A stretch of 35,702 nt of DNA from a bacterium (GCA_030596105.1 JAUVKU010000005.1:1-35702), one strand, 5' to 3'; shown: positions 17,855 through 28,368, counted from the first letter of the stretch. The notes: generated by a model not told the origin, from the letters alone. Program-made: numbers and translations.

Positions 17855-20272
17855 ATGGAAGGATATAATCCGAATAAAATTGAAAATAAGTGGCAGAAAA
17901 AATGGGAGGACTTAGGGATTTTTAAAGCAGAAGACGACTCTAAAAAGCCAAAAAAATATATTTTGGTGGAATTTCCTTTTCCCTCTGGTGATGGGCTTCA
18001 TGTTGGGCATTGTCGTGGTTATTCAGCAGTGGATACGCTCACGCGAAAGAAAAGAATGGAGGGATATAATGTTTTGTTTCCAATGGGTTGGGACGCTTTT
18101 GGTTTGCCAACCGAAAATTATGCCTTAAAAACAGGTATACATCCAACAAAAGTGACAGAAAAGAATACAGCTAATTTTAAAAGACAACTTAAGAGTTTGG
18201 GTATTTCTTTTGATTGGGATAGGGAGATAAACACAACTGATCCAAAATATTATAAGTGGACGCAATGGATTTTTCTTAAACTTTTTAAAAAAGGATTGGC
18301 TTATCAAGAAGAGATGCCAATTAATTGGTGTCCGTCTTGCAAGACCGGTTTAGCAAATGAGGAAGTTGTTGCGGGAAAATGTGAACGATGCGGAGCTTTA
18401 GCAGAGAAAAAAATAAAAAAACAATGGATGCTTAAAATTACAGCTTACGCCGACAAGTTAATAGATGGGTTGAAAAAAGTTGATTTTCCTGAAAGAGTTA
18501 AAACTCAACAGATAAATTGGATTGGTAAAAGCGAGGGTGCGACACTAAAATTTTTAATTTCTGATTCTCAATTTGCGATAGATGTGTTTACAACCAGACC
18601 AGATACCTTGTTCGGTTGTTCTTATTTGGTTGTGTCTCCAGAACATTCAATGATTCAAATTCAAAAACATAAAATTGAGAATTATAAAGAAGTAGAGAAA
18701 TATATTGAGAAAAGTAAAAAAAGGTCTGATTTGGAAAGAACTGGATCGGCAAAAGTAAAAACAGGAGTTGAGCTTAAAGGAATAAAAGCGATTAATCCAG
18801 CGAATAAAAAAGAAATTTCTGTTTGGGTAGCTGATTATGTTTTGCCTCATTATGGAACAGGAGCGATTATGTCTGTGCCAGCGCATGATCAAAGAGATTA
18901 TGATTTTGCTAAGAAATTTAAGCTTCCCATAACTCCAGTTGTTTTTTCTGAAGGAAAAGATAAAGATTTGCAGAAAGTTTTTGAGGGAGAGGGAGTTGCT
19001 ATAAATTCTGGGGAATTTAATGGATTAAAAACTTTTGAATTTAAAGAGAAAATTATAAAATGGTTGGAAAAAGATGGTGTTGGAAAAAAGGCTGTAAATT
19101 ACAAGCTAAGGGATTGGGTTTTTTCAAGACAGCATTATTGGGGCGAACCAATACCTATTATCCATTGTTCTAAGTGTGGAATAGTCCCATTAACAGAAAA
19201 AGATCTGCCATTAGAACTTCCTTATATTGAAAAATATGAACCAACTGAAACAGGGGAATCGCCTTTGGCAAATGTTTCAGAATGGATGAATGTTAAATGT
19301 CCTAAATGCGCTAGATCAGCAAAAAGAGAAACAGACACAATGCCTAATTGGGCAGGTTCTTCTTGGTATTTTCTTCGCTATGCTGATTCTAAAAATGATG
19401 ATGTTTTTGCTGATTTTGATAAATTGAAATATTGGTTGCCAGTGGATGTTTATAATGGGGGAATGGAGCATACGACTTTACATCTTTTGTATTCACGATT
19501 TTGGCATAAATTCCTTTTTGATATTGGTGTTGTTCCGCAAGATGAGCCATATCAAAAACGAACTTCCCATGGAATGGTTTTAGCTGAAGATGGGAGAAAA
19601 ATGAGTAAATCATTGGGCAACGTAATTAACCCCGACAATATTATTGAAAAATATGGAGCTGACAGTTTGCGTTTGTATGAAATGTTTATGGGACCGTTTG
19701 ATCAGGCTATAGCGTGGAGCATTAGTAGCGTTGTTGGTATGCGAAGATTTTTAGAAAAAGTTTATAAACTTTCTGAAAAATGTTCAAGAGATTCTGATAC
19801 ATTAAATAATTTAGATTTAGAAAGATTGGTTCATCAGACAATTAAAAAAGTTACAGAGGATATTGAGAACTTTAAGTTTAATACAGCTATTTCTCAGCTA
19901 ATGATTTTAGTGAACGAATTTGAGAAATATCCTAAAATATCAATTGATTATTACCAGCTATTATTAAGATTATTGTCCCCTTTTGTTCCCCACATCACAG
20001 AGGAATTATGGGAGAAATCGGGTAATAAAGAAAGTATATTTTTGGAAAAATGGCCTGAGTATAATGCAAAATTAATAAAAGCGAAAAAAATTATTTTAAT
20101 TGTCCAGATTAACGGCAAGGTGCGAGATAAAATAGAGGCAGAAGCTGACATATCTGAACAAGACGCTAAAGAGTTGACATTGTCAAGTGAAAAAGTTAAA
20201 AAATACACAGAAGGAAAAGAAATAAAAAAAATAATTTTTATTAAAGGAAAATTAATTAATATAGTAATATAA
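17855..20272 (+). CDS. leuS: Leucyl-tRNA synthetase
   Basis: FPFPSGDGLHVGHCRGYSAVDTLTRKKRMEGYNVLFPMGWDAFGLPTENYA, CSKCG zinc motif, GRKMSKSLGNVINPDNIIEKYGADSLRLYEMFMGP. Start at 17855 (MEGYNPNKIE) preferred to 17837. Confidence 0.97.
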   Translation: MEGYNPNKIENKWQKKWEDLGIFKAEDDSKKPKKYILVEFPFPSGDGLHVGHCRGYSAVDTLTRKKRMEGYNVLFPMGWDAFGLPTENYALKTGIHPTKVTEKNTANFKRQLKSLGISFDWDREINTTDPKYYKWTQWIFLKLFKKGLAYQEEMPINWCPSCKTGLANEEVVAGKCERCGALAEKKIKKQWMLKITAYADKLIDGLKKVDFPERVKTQQINWIGKSEGATLKFLISDSQFAIDVFTTRPDTLFGCSYLVVSPEHSMIQIQKHKIENYKEVEKYIEKSKKRSDLERTGSAKVKTGVELKGIKAINPANKKEISVWVADYVLPHYGTGAIMSVPAHDQRDYDFAKKFKLPITPVVFSEGKDKDLQKVFEGEGVAINSGEFNGLKTFEFKEKIIKWLEKDGVGKKAVNYKLRDWVFSRQHYWGEPIPIIHCSKCGIVPLTEKDLPLELPYIEKYEPTETGESPLANVSEWMNVKCPKCARSAKRETDTMPNWAGSSWYFLRYADSKNDDVFADFDKLKYWLPVDVYNGGMEHTTLHLLYSRFWHKFLFDIGVVPQDEPYQKRTSHGMVLAEDGRKMSKSLGNVINPDNIIEKYGADSLRLYEMFMGPFDQAIAWSISSVVGMRRFLEKVYKLSEKCSRDSDTLNNLDLERLVHQTIKKVTEDIENFKFNTAISQLMILVNEFEKYPKISIDYYQLLLRLLSPFVPHITEELWEKSGNKESIFLEKWPEYNAKLIKAKKIILIVQINGKVRDKIEAEADISEQDAKELTLSSEKVKKYTEGKEIKKIIFIKGKLINIVI

Positions 20273-20282
20273 TTTTTATTAT

Positions 20283-22094
20283 ATGTGCGGTATTATAGGG
20301 TATATAGGCAAAAAACAGGCAATGCCCATTTTGATGGATGGGTTGAGAAAAGAAAGTTATCGCGGTTATGATTCTAGTGGAATCGTGGTTTTTGATGCGC
20401 AAAATAATGCTACCTGCTTAAAAGCAGTGGGAAAGTTAGAAAATTTAGAAAATAAAATTCAAGGGCAAGAGTTAAAAGGCGAAATTGGAATTGGGCATGT
20501 TCGTTGGGCAACTCATGGCGAGGTGACGGAAACAAATGCTCATCCTCATACTGGATGCCAAGAAAATATTTTCGTGGTTCATAATGGGATTATAGAGAAT
20601 TATAGGGAGATAAGAGAAAAGCTAATTGAAAAAGGGCATAAGTTTGTTTCAGAAACAGACACAGAAGTTGTTGCGCATCTCGTTGAGCATTTTTTTGATG
20701 GCAATTTAGAGGATGCGGTTAGGAAAGCATTGAAATTAGTAAAAGGAGCTTATGCTTTGGCTGTTGTTGCTAAAGAAGATCCCAATAAAATAGTTGTGGC
20801 AAAGCTTTCTTCCCCTCTTATTATAGGCATTGGGAAAGATGAATATCTTGTTGCTTCTGACCAAAACGCTATCGCTCCTTACGCTAAAAAAATTATAACG
20901 CTTGAAGATAATGAGGTTGTTACTATCACTCCAGACGATTTATGTATTATAAAAGAAAGGGAGCCAGAGGATTTGGAAATAGAAACAGGCAAAACTGAAA
21001 AAGGAAAATATCCGCATTTTATGCTTAAAGAAATAATGGAACAAGCCGATAGCATTGAAATGCCTTTGAAAGGAAGAGTGCGTTTTGATCAAGGATTGGC
21101 AAAATTAGGCGGATTAGATCAAGTTAGCGATAAGTTAAAGGATATTGAAAGAATAAACATTGTTGCTTGCGGAACCGCTTATTTAGCTGGTTTAACTGCT
21201 GAATATATGCTTGAAGAATACGCTGGGATTCCTTGTGAAGTTGATTTTGGTTCAGAGTTTAGATATAGAAAACCTATCTTAAATAAAAAAACAGTTGTTT
21301 TAGCTATTTCTCAATCAGGGGAGACAGCAGATACTTTGGCTGGCATAAAAGAAGCTAAAGAGAAGGGCGTAATGACCTTAGGCATTGTTAATGCGGTTGG
21401 TTCAACTATTGCTCGCGAAACAGACGCAGGAATTTATAATCATGCTGGTCCTGAGATAGGCGTTGCTTCAACCAAAGCATTTACATCTCAGCTCACAGTT
21501 CTTGCTTTGTTGGCATTATTTTTAGGGCGTCAAAGGCAGATGAGCTTGATCACGGGTCAGAACATTGCAAGAGAACTTTTGAATATTCCAGCATTGATTA
21601 GGGAATTATTGAAAAGCGAAGCAAAGATAAAAGAATTAGCTGAAAAATATAAAAATTATAAAAATTTCTTTTTCATTGGTAGGAAATATAATTTTCCTAT
21701 TGCTTGCGAAGGAGCGTTGAAATTAAAAGAAATTAGTTATATTCATGCAGAGGGTTATAGTGGAGGGGAAATGAAGCACGGACCGATTGCTTTGATTGAC
21801 GAAAGTTTTCCAACAATAGCTCTTTGTCCTTCTGATAGTGTTTATGAAAAAATGGTTTCAAATATTGAAGAGATTAAAGCTCGTAAAGGCCCTGTTATAG
21901 CTATTGCTACAGAGGGGAATGAAAAGATTAAAGAACTTGTTGACGATGTTATTTATATTCCTAAAACATTGGAAATGCTGACGCCAATTTTATCAGTAAT
22001 TCCTTTACAACTTTTTGCTTATTATACAGGCGTTCTTAATAAATGCGATGTGGACAAACCCCGCAATCTCGCAAAATCCGTCACAGTAGAATAA
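20283..22094 (+). CDS. glmS: Glutamine-fructose-6-phosphate aminotransferase (isomerizing)
   Basis: MCGIIGYIGKKQAMPILMDGLRKESYRGYDSSGI, SIS domains (ISQSGETADTL), C-terminal DKPRNLAKSVTVE. Confidence 0.98.
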   Translation: MCGIIGYIGKKQAMPILMDGLRKESYRGYDSSGIVVFDAQNNATCLKAVGKLENLENKIQGQELKGEIGIGHVRWATHGEVTETNAHPHTGCQENIFVVHNGIIENYREIREKLIEKGHKFVSETDTEVVAHLVEHFFDGNLEDAVRKALKLVKGAYALAVVAKEDPNKIVVAKLSSPLIIGIGKDEYLVASDQNAIAPYAKKIITLEDNEVVTITPDDLCIIKEREPEDLEIETGKTEKGKYPHFMLKEIMEQADSIEMPLKGRVRFDQGLAKLGGLDQVSDKLKDIERINIVACGTAYLAGLTAEYMLEEYAGIPCEVDFGSEFRYRKPILNKKTVVLAISQSGETADTLAGIKEAKEKGVMTLGIVNAVGSTIARETDAGIYNHAGPEIGVASTKAFTSQLTVLALLALFLGRQRQMSLITGQNIARELLNIPALIRELLKSEAKIKELAEKYKNYKNFFFIGRKYNFPIACEGALKLKEISYIHAEGYSGGEMKHGPIALIDESFPTIALCPSDSVYEKMVSNIEEIKARKGPVIAIATEGNEKIKELVDDVIYIPKTLEMLTPILSVIPLQLFAYYTGVLNKCDVDKPRNLAKSVTVE

Positions 22095-22184
22095 CCATTA
22101 AAATTATTTATTTTTTTGTGATTTTAACATTATTTTGTATCTGTGTTAAAATAAATGGGCATATAATAATATGCCTTTAAATAT

Positions 22185-23102
22185 ATGATTTATATTAGCG
22201 GACATAAAAATCCAGATACTGACACCATTGTTTCGTCATTAGTAATCACGGATTATTTTGAAAAAATGGGTCAAAAAGCCAAACCAGTTAGGCTTGGCAA
22301 GATTAATAAAGAAACGGAATTTGTTTTAAAACAAATTAAAATTAAGTCGCCTGCTTTGGTTAAGAGTCTAGCTAAAAAGCAGGTTTTTTTAGTTGATCAT
22401 AATGAGTTCGGGCAGGCAGGAGATGGAATTGAACAAGCCGAGATTTTAGGCGTGTTAGATCACCACAAATTAAAGGGCGATATAAAAACAGAAATGCCGA
22501 TTTATTTTCGGGTTGAGCCGATTGGTTCTACTGCTTCGTTGATTTTTAAGCTTTTTGAGGAAAAAGGTTTTGCTTTGAATAAAAAACAAGCGTTTTTATT
22601 GCTTTGCGGAATTATTTCTGACACATTGAAACTTACTTCTCCGACAACAACCAAGGAAGATATTAAAATAGCTAAAATTTTAGCTGGGATTTCCAAACAA
22701 AAGATTAATGATTTGGCTTCGGGAATGTTTAAGGCAAAATCAGATATTTCAGGAATGAATCTTAAAGAGCTTCTTGTATATGATTACAAGGATTTTAAGG
22801 AGAAAGAAAAGAATTTTGGAATAGGCGTTTGCGAAACTACAATGCCTAATAGCATTTTAGAAAATAAAGAAAAAATTTTGAAATTACTTGTTGAAATTAA
22901 AAAAGAGAAGAAAAAAGATTTGTTGTTTTTTGGAGTAATAGATATTTTAAAGAAACAATGCCATTTATTTATTGTGGGAGAAGAAGAAAAAATAGTCGTT
23001 GAAAAAGCATTTAAAATAAAAGAAAAAAATAATTTGATTTTTTTACCAGGAGTTGTTTCTCGGAAAAAACAAATAGCTCCGGTAATCATTAAAGCATTAT
23101 AA
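22185..23102 (+). CDS. ppaC: Manganese-dependent inorganic pyrophosphatase (DHH family II)
   Basis: GHKNPDTDTIVSSLV, FLVDHNEF, ILGVLDHHKL, PIGSTASLI, GIISDTLKLTSPTTT, SRKKQIAPVI. Confidence 0.93.
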   Translation: MIYISGHKNPDTDTIVSSLVITDYFEKMGQKAKPVRLGKINKETEFVLKQIKIKSPALVKSLAKKQVFLVDHNEFGQAGDGIEQAEILGVLDHHKLKGDIKTEMPIYFRVEPIGSTASLIFKLFEEKGFALNKKQAFLLLCGIISDTLKLTSPTTTKEDIKIAKILAGISKQKINDLASGMFKAKSDISGMNLKELLVYDYKDFKEKEKNFGIGVCETTMPNSILENKEKILKLLVEIKKEKKKDLLFFGVIDILKKQCHLFIVGEEEKIVVEKAFKIKEKNNLIFLPGVVSRKKQIAPVIIKAL

Positions 23103-23111
23103 AGTTTTATT

Positions 23112-24764
23112 ATGAAAATTTTAGAAAAAGCAAATAAAAGAGTTCCTTTCTTGGGGAATGAAGCAATTGTAAGAGGGGCTTTGGAAGCAGGTGTTCAGTT
23201 TGTTTCAACATATCCTGGCACCCCCGCTTCAGAAATTGGAGATACATTTTTTAAGCTCCAACGATCAAAAAATAAAATTAAAAATTTGTATTTTGAATAT
23301 TCCACTAATGAAAAAGTGGCAATGGAGGCTGGCATTGGAGCTAGTTTTTCAGGATTAAAAGCAATGGTTGTCATGAAAGATTTTGGATTGAATGTTTGCG
23401 CTGACGCATTGTTGCCATTTTGTTACACGGGGACCAAGGGTCCAACAGTAATAATTGTTGCAGATGATCCTTCTTGCCATAGTTCGGCTCAATCAGAGCA
23501 GAACACAAGGGCATTTGCTCAATTAGCCCATATACCTATTTTAGAACCATCTGATCCTCAGGAGTGTAAGGATTATGTGAAAGCGGCTTTCAAACTTTCT
23601 GCAAAATTCAAAATGCCTATTTTGTTAAGAACAACAACAAGGGTAAATCATCAAACGAGTTTTGTTGATTTGGGAAAAATTCCAGCAATAAAAGCAGATG
23701 GAAAGTTTGTTAAAGATGTTCATAGATTTAATACTATGCCACCAAGAGTTTTTTCAATGCATAGTGAAATGTTGGACAGAATTAAAGAAATTAAAAAAGA
23801 AGCTGAAAAGAGCGAATTGAATTTAACTTCTGGGAAGCAGGTTTCATCTAAAATCGGAATAATCACTTCGGGCGTTTCTTATCTTTATGTTAAGGAAGCT
23901 TTGGCTGATTTGGGAATGAATTTGCCACTTTTAAAACTCGGTTTTTTTCATCCATTACCAGAGAAAAAGATAAAAAACTTTATTAAGCCATTAAAGAAAG
24001 TTTTAATTGTTGAAGAACTTGAACCATTTTTAGAAAGAGAAGTTGCTATTCTTGCGAAAGATGCTAATCCAAGGCTTCAAATAATGGGAAAGGAGATAAT
24101 ACCAGAAATTGGGGAATTAAAACCAAGAATAGTTTTGTCAGCAATCGCTAAGCTTGCCAATAAAAAGATTAAAGCTTTGCCATCTGTAGATTTGGAGAAA
24201 GTGGCGGTAAAAAGAACTCCGCAACTTTGTCCTGGATGTCCTTATTGGCTTGTGTTTGGCGGAGTTAAGAAGGCAACAGAAGGTAAAAATGTTGTTTATG
24301 GTGGAGATATTGGTTGTTATATGTTGGCAGGAGTTCCACCTCATAATATTCAGGATTATTTATTTTGTATGGGTGGTTCAATGGGAATAGCGCATGGGAT
24401 TAAAAAGGCAACAAACAATAAGCAGAAACTTATTAGTTTTGTTGGCGATTCAAGTTTTTTCCATGTTGGAATTCCAGCATTGATAAACGCTGTTCATAAC
24501 CAATCTAATCCTTTGATAATTCTTTTAGACAACAGCACTACAGCGATGACGGGGCATCAGCCTCATCCTGGAATTAAGATTGATTCAATGCCGATTATAA
24601 AGCCAGAGGATGTTGTTAAGGCCTGCCAAGTAAAACATCTTAAAATTATTGATCCAGTAAATCAGGGCGAATTTATTAAAGCAGTTAAGGATTTTTTGGA
24701 AAAAGATACCGTTTCGGTGATTATTGCCCGAAGGCCTTGCTTATTTGCTAACAGAGTAAACTAA
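23112..24764 (+). CDS. iorA: Indolepyruvate:ferredoxin oxidoreductase alpha subunit (2-oxoacid oxidoreductase); no C-terminal ferredoxin domain
   Basis: LGNEAIVRGALEAGVQFVSTYPGTPASEI, QLCPGCPYW, TPP motif GDIGCYMLAGVPPHNIQDYLFCMGGSMGIAHG...FVGDSSFFHVGIPALINAVHN. Ends at ARRPCLFANRVN*. Confidence 0.93.
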   Translation: MKILEKANKRVPFLGNEAIVRGALEAGVQFVSTYPGTPASEIGDTFFKLQRSKNKIKNLYFEYSTNEKVAMEAGIGASFSGLKAMVVMKDFGLNVCADALLPFCYTGTKGPTVIIVADDPSCHSSAQSEQNTRAFAQLAHIPILEPSDPQECKDYVKAAFKLSAKFKMPILLRTTTRVNHQTSFVDLGKIPAIKADGKFVKDVHRFNTMPPRVFSMHSEMLDRIKEIKKEAEKSELNLTSGKQVSSKIGIITSGVSYLYVKEALADLGMNLPLLKLGFFHPLPEKKIKNFIKPLKKVLIVEELEPFLEREVAILAKDANPRLQIMGKEIIPEIGELKPRIVLSAIAKLANKKIKALPSVDLEKVAVKRTPQLCPGCPYWLVFGGVKKATEGKNVVYGGDIGCYMLAGVPPHNIQDYLFCMGGSMGIAHGIKKATNNKQKLISFVGDSSFFHVGIPALINAVHNQSNPLIILLDNSTTAMTGHQPHPGIKIDSMPIIKPEDVVKACQVKHLKIIDPVNQGEFIKAVKDFLEKDTVSVIIARRPCLFANRVN

Positions 24765-24781
24765 TTAAATAAAATTATAAA

Positions 24782-25378
24782 ATGAAAAACAAAAAAGATT
24801 TTAATATAGTTATAGTTGGCACTGGTGGGCAAGGTTCAATTACTTTGCTACAAATTTTAGCCAGAGCTGCTTCTATTGATGGTAACGATGTAAGAACTTC
24901 AGAACTCCATGGTTTATCTCAGAGGGGCGGATCAGTGGAAGTTCAGATGAGATTTGGTAAAAAGATTTTTTCTCCAATGGTGGCAGAAGGAGGAGCTGAT
25001 TTGATTTTGGGGCTGGAAGCGCAAGAATGTTTGAAATCATTGTTTTACGCTAATTCTGAAACAGTTTATTTAATCAATAAATTCTTTATTCCTATTTTCG
25101 GTAAAGAACTGTTGAAAGAACAAGCAGTTTTAAAAGAACTTAAAAAAGTAACTAAGAATGTTTTTATTGTTCCAGCATCTGATATTTGTGAAGAGGAATT
25201 AGGGAAAAAAGTTGTTGCGGGAATGTATTTGTTAAGTTTGGCTTGCGTAAGGGGTTTGATCCCAATAAAACCAGAATCAGTTTTGCAAGCAATCAAAGAT
25301 CTTGTTCCAGAAAAATATCTTGATTTAAATAAGAAAACTTTTGAATTAGCTTTGTCTAAAAAGAATGAAGAAATCTAA
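24782..25378 (+). CDS. iorB: Indolepyruvate:ferredoxin oxidoreductase beta (gamma-domain) subunit
   Basis: FNIVIVGTGGQGSITLLQILARAASIDGNDVRTSELHGLSQRGGSVEVQMRFG. Confidence 0.93.
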   Translation: MKNKKDFNIVIVGTGGQGSITLLQILARAASIDGNDVRTSELHGLSQRGGSVEVQMRFGKKIFSPMVAEGGADLILGLEAQECLKSLFYANSETVYLINKFFIPIFGKELLKEQAVLKELKKVTKNVFIVPASDICEEELGKKVVAGMYLLSLACVRGLIPIKPESVLQAIKDLVPEKYLDLNKKTFELALSKKNEEI

Positions 25379-26330
25379 AAATATAGTTTGTTTTGGTGGA
25401 GGGAATATTGTTCCAAAAATGCTTTTGGAGCCATTAAAAAAATATCCAGTGAAAATTACTGGCGTTGCTTCTATGTTTGATAGCGGTGGCTCTACTGGGC
25501 AATTAAGAAAAGATTTTAATGTTTTGCCAGCAGGTGATATTATTCGTCATTTAATTGCTTTGTCTGAAGCTCCTAAATGGAAAAAGGAGCTTTTTTCTTT
25601 AAGGTTTGGAAATGAAAAATTTGCTGGGGGGCACATTGGACATAGATTTGGAACAGTTTTTATTTCTTTAATGGAATATGTTAGTAAGGATTTTAAAAAA
25701 TCGTTGGAAATTATAAAAGATTTTTTAGAAATAAAAAACCATCAGGTTTTACCTGTAACAATAGACAACGCTCAGCTTGTGGCAGTTTTGGAAAATGGAA
25801 AAATAATTGTTGGCGAGGATGAAATAGATGTTCCGAAAAAACACAATCCTAAATTGAAGATTAAAAATATATATTCAAAACCAAAGACAAAAGTTTTTCC
25901 AGAAACAAAGAAAGCGATAGCAAAAGCGGATTTGATTGTTTTTGGACCAGGGGATTTGTATTCAAGTATTATTCCATGTCTTTTGCCACAAGGGATGAAA
26001 GATGATTTTAAAAAAACAAAAGCAAAAAAGGTTTTAATCGTGAACAAGATGACAAAGACAGGAGAAACAAATGATTTTTCAGTTTTAGATTTTGCGAACG
26101 AGATTGAGAAGTATATGGGTAGTAAGTTGGATTATGTTATTTATGATAATTCTGTTATTGATAAGAAAGAAATTAAGGAGAAGAGAAAGAAATGTCCAGA
26201 GCTTTTGGATGTTGTAAAAATTGATGAAGATTTGGATAAGAAAAAATTTATTGGAAAAAAACTTTTAGCGAAATCAGGTCCAACATTTTACAACAGAAAT
26301 AAGTTAATAAAAATTTTATTAAGTTTATAA
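25365..26330 (+). CDS. YvcK/GlmR (CofD-like) family protein
   Basis: IVCFGGGNIVPKMLLEPLKKYPVKITGVASMFDSGGSTGQLRKDFNVLPAGDIIRHLIALS; GPGDLYSSIIPCLLPQGM. Start overlaps iorB end. Confidence 0.88.
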   Translation: MKKSKNIVCFGGGNIVPKMLLEPLKKYPVKITGVASMFDSGGSTGQLRKDFNVLPAGDIIRHLIALSEAPKWKKELFSLRFGNEKFAGGHIGHRFGTVFISLMEYVSKDFKKSLEIIKDFLEIKNHQVLPVTIDNAQLVAVLENGKIIVGEDEIDVPKKHNPKLKIKNIYSKPKTKVFPETKKAIAKADLIVFGPGDLYSSIIPCLLPQGMKDDFKKTKAKKVLIVNKMTKTGETNDFSVLDFANEIEKYMGSKLDYVIYDNSVIDKKEIKEKRKKCPELLDVVKIDEDLDKKKFIGKKLLAKSGPTFYNRNKLIKILLSL

Positions 26331-26350
26331 AATTATAATATTATAATGCT

Positions 26351-27613
26351 ATGCAAGCAGTAATTTTTGCCGCGGGCGAGTCATCTCGTTTTTGGCCATT
26401 AAATTCAAAACATAAATCTCTTATAAAAATAATGGGGCGTCCTTTGGTTTGGTATACGATTGATGGTTTGAGAAAAGCCGGAATAAGAGAGGCAATAATC
26501 GTTCAAAATTCAGAAAAAAATATTGAGAAAGAATTAAGTGATTATAAATTTTTAAATTTGAAAATAAAATATGTAACTCAGAAAGAACCGAAAAGCACAG
26601 GAGATGCGTTATTTTTAGCAAAGGATTTTTTAAAAGATAAGTTTGTTGCTTTGAATGTTGCGAGAATAGATATTGAAGAAATAATTAAACACTCTAAGTC
26701 GTTGATATCTGGAAATAAAAGTTTTTTGATTGGGCAAAAGACAAATAACCCAGAATTGTTTGGAATGATGCGGATAAAAGGGGATAAGATTTTAGAGGTT
26801 GTTGAAAAGCCGAAAAAAGGGAAAGAGCCATCAGATATTAAAGTTGTTGGAGTTTATTTTTTGGATTTAAAATATTTTGACGCATATAAGAAAGTTAAGA
26901 AGCATATGTATGATTTTGAAGATGCGCTTTCTTTGTATGTGAAAGAAAATGATATTAAGGTTGTTTTGCTTGATAAAGAGGAAAAAGATACACCGTCTTT
27001 AAAATTTCCGTGGCACTTGTTTGATATTGAAAAGTATTTATTAGATAAATTTTTGAAATTAAAAATTGAAAAAACAGCAAAGATTGCTAAAAATGTGATT
27101 ATTAAGGGGAAAGTTTATATTGGGAAAAATACAAGAATTTTTGAAAATGTTGTTATTAATGGCCCTTGTTACATTGGTGATAATTGTGTAATAGGCAATA
27201 ATACTGTTGTTCGGGAATATGTGAATATTGAGGGCAATTGTCTTTTGGGCGCGAATTTTGAAATGACAAGAAGCATTATTCAAAAAAATGTTCATTTTCA
27301 TTCAGGGTATTGCGGTGATTCAATTTTTGGAGAAAATTGTCGGATGGGAGCTGGCTTAATAACTTCAAATGTGAGGCTAAATAGGGCAACAATAGAATTA
27401 ACAGTAAAAGGTAAAAAAAGAATCACTGGATTAAAACATTTAGGAGTCATTGTTGGCAAAGACACATTTTTAGGAACAAGAGTAAATATAATGCCAGGTG
27501 TTTTTATTGGTTCAAATTGTAAGATTGGTCCGAACTCTATTGTAAGAAAGAATATTCTAAATAACACATCTTTTTATACGGAATTTCAAGAAATAATTAA
27601 AAAAAGAGTTTAA
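26351..27613 (+). CDS. Sugar-phosphate nucleotidyltransferase fused to left-handed beta-helix (GlmU-like architecture)
   Basis: N-terminal [40 protein letters not shown]-terminal hexapeptide repeats ([44 protein letters not shown]). Confidence 0.88.
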   Translation: MQAVIFAAGESSRFWPLNSKHKSLIKIMGRPLVWYTIDGLRKAGIREAIIVQNSEKNIEKELSDYKFLNLKIKYVTQKEPKSTGDALFLAKDFLKDKFVALNVARIDIEEIIKHSKSLISGNKSFLIGQKTNNPELFGMMRIKGDKILEVVEKPKKGKEPSDIKVVGVYFLDLKYFDAYKKVKKHMYDFEDALSLYVKENDIKVVLLDKEEKDTPSLKFPWHLFDIEKYLLDKFLKLKIEKTAKIAKNVIIKGKVYIGKNTRIFENVVINGPCYIGDNCVIGNNTVVREYVNIEGNCLLGANFEMTRSIIQKNVHFHSGYCGDSIFGENCRMGAGLITSNVRLNRATIELTVKGKKRITGLKHLGVIVGKDTFLGTRVNIMPGVFIGSNCKIGPNSIVRKNILNNTSFYTEFQEIIKKRV

Positions 27614-27628
27614 ATTATTTTCAAATAG

Positions 27629-27663
27629 AAAAGACGATTAGCTTATTTGCTATCGTCTTTTTT
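27629..27663. terminator. Terminator between nucleotidyltransferase and 27671 ORF
   Basis: aaaagacgattagc-ttattt-gctatcgtctttttt. Confidence 0.8.
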
Positions 27664-27670
27664 GTTTGTT

Positions 27671-28333
27671 CTAATTGGGGCCGAATATCTGCCACCCTTC
27701 TGGGAGATACAATACTGGCTTTCCAGATTTCAGGGTGAGCAAGTTGTCTCGTGTCTCATAGTACGCATTGTTGTATTTGAAATGCGGTTGTTCATTCTTA
27801 CCAATTGTTATTATTGATAGTTTTTCTAATTCAAAAGTTTCAATTTTATGTTCTGGGCTATTGCTTTCTCTGTAGATTAAGGTTATTTTTTGCGTTTCAG
27901 CCATTTGAATTTCGCCGTGTATTACTCCTGCTATAAGCAGAAATCCTCCGTTCATTCCTCCCGAGCCTTCAAGCAGGTCTTTCTGACTCATTTCTCTAAT
28001 CAGGAAGGTTTTATTTTTAAAATTTTGTTCCAGTGTTTCAATTTCCGTCATATTCTGTACCTGTCTTTGATCGAGTCCACCCGCAGCTATTCCCACTATG
28101 ATTGCAATTAATCCAAAAATTAGTAGTGCATTCAACAGCTTATAGGGAGGGTCAAAGTTTAGGGTCATGACTCCAATTATTAAATTTGCAATCAATGAGT
28201 AAGCACCCAATATGATTAATGTGTGGTAAATGTTGAATGGCGCTAATTCTATTGCTATTGTTGGATCCATTTTTTCATTTTCTCCTATTTCGTTTTTAAT
28301 ATCCTGTCGCAAATTTTTAATATCTCTATTCAA
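27671..28333 (-). CDS. Hypothetical membrane protein
   Basis: 220 aa ORF with two hydrophobic helices and a polar C-terminal domain; the listed start is a TTG codon. Confidence 0.6.
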   Translation of the reverse strand: MNRDIKNLRQDIKNEIGENEKMDPTIAIELAPFNIYHTLIILGAYSLIANLIIGVMTLNFDPPYKLLNALLIFGLIAIIVGIAAGGLDQRQVQNMTEIETLEQNFKNKTFLIREMSQKDLLEGSGGMNGGFLLIAGVIHGEIQMAETQKITLIYRESNSPEHKIETFELEKLSIITIGKNEQPHFKYNNAYYETRDNLLTLKSGKPVLYLPEGWQIFGPN

Positions 28334-28368
28334 TTGCGATTTTATATTTTCATGTATTTATCGGTTTT

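Noticed and set aside
22784-23089. 101 aa - strand ORF inside ppaC
   Set aside because: Antisense shadow; Phe/Ser/Lys-rich composition typical of reversed AT-rich coding sequence.
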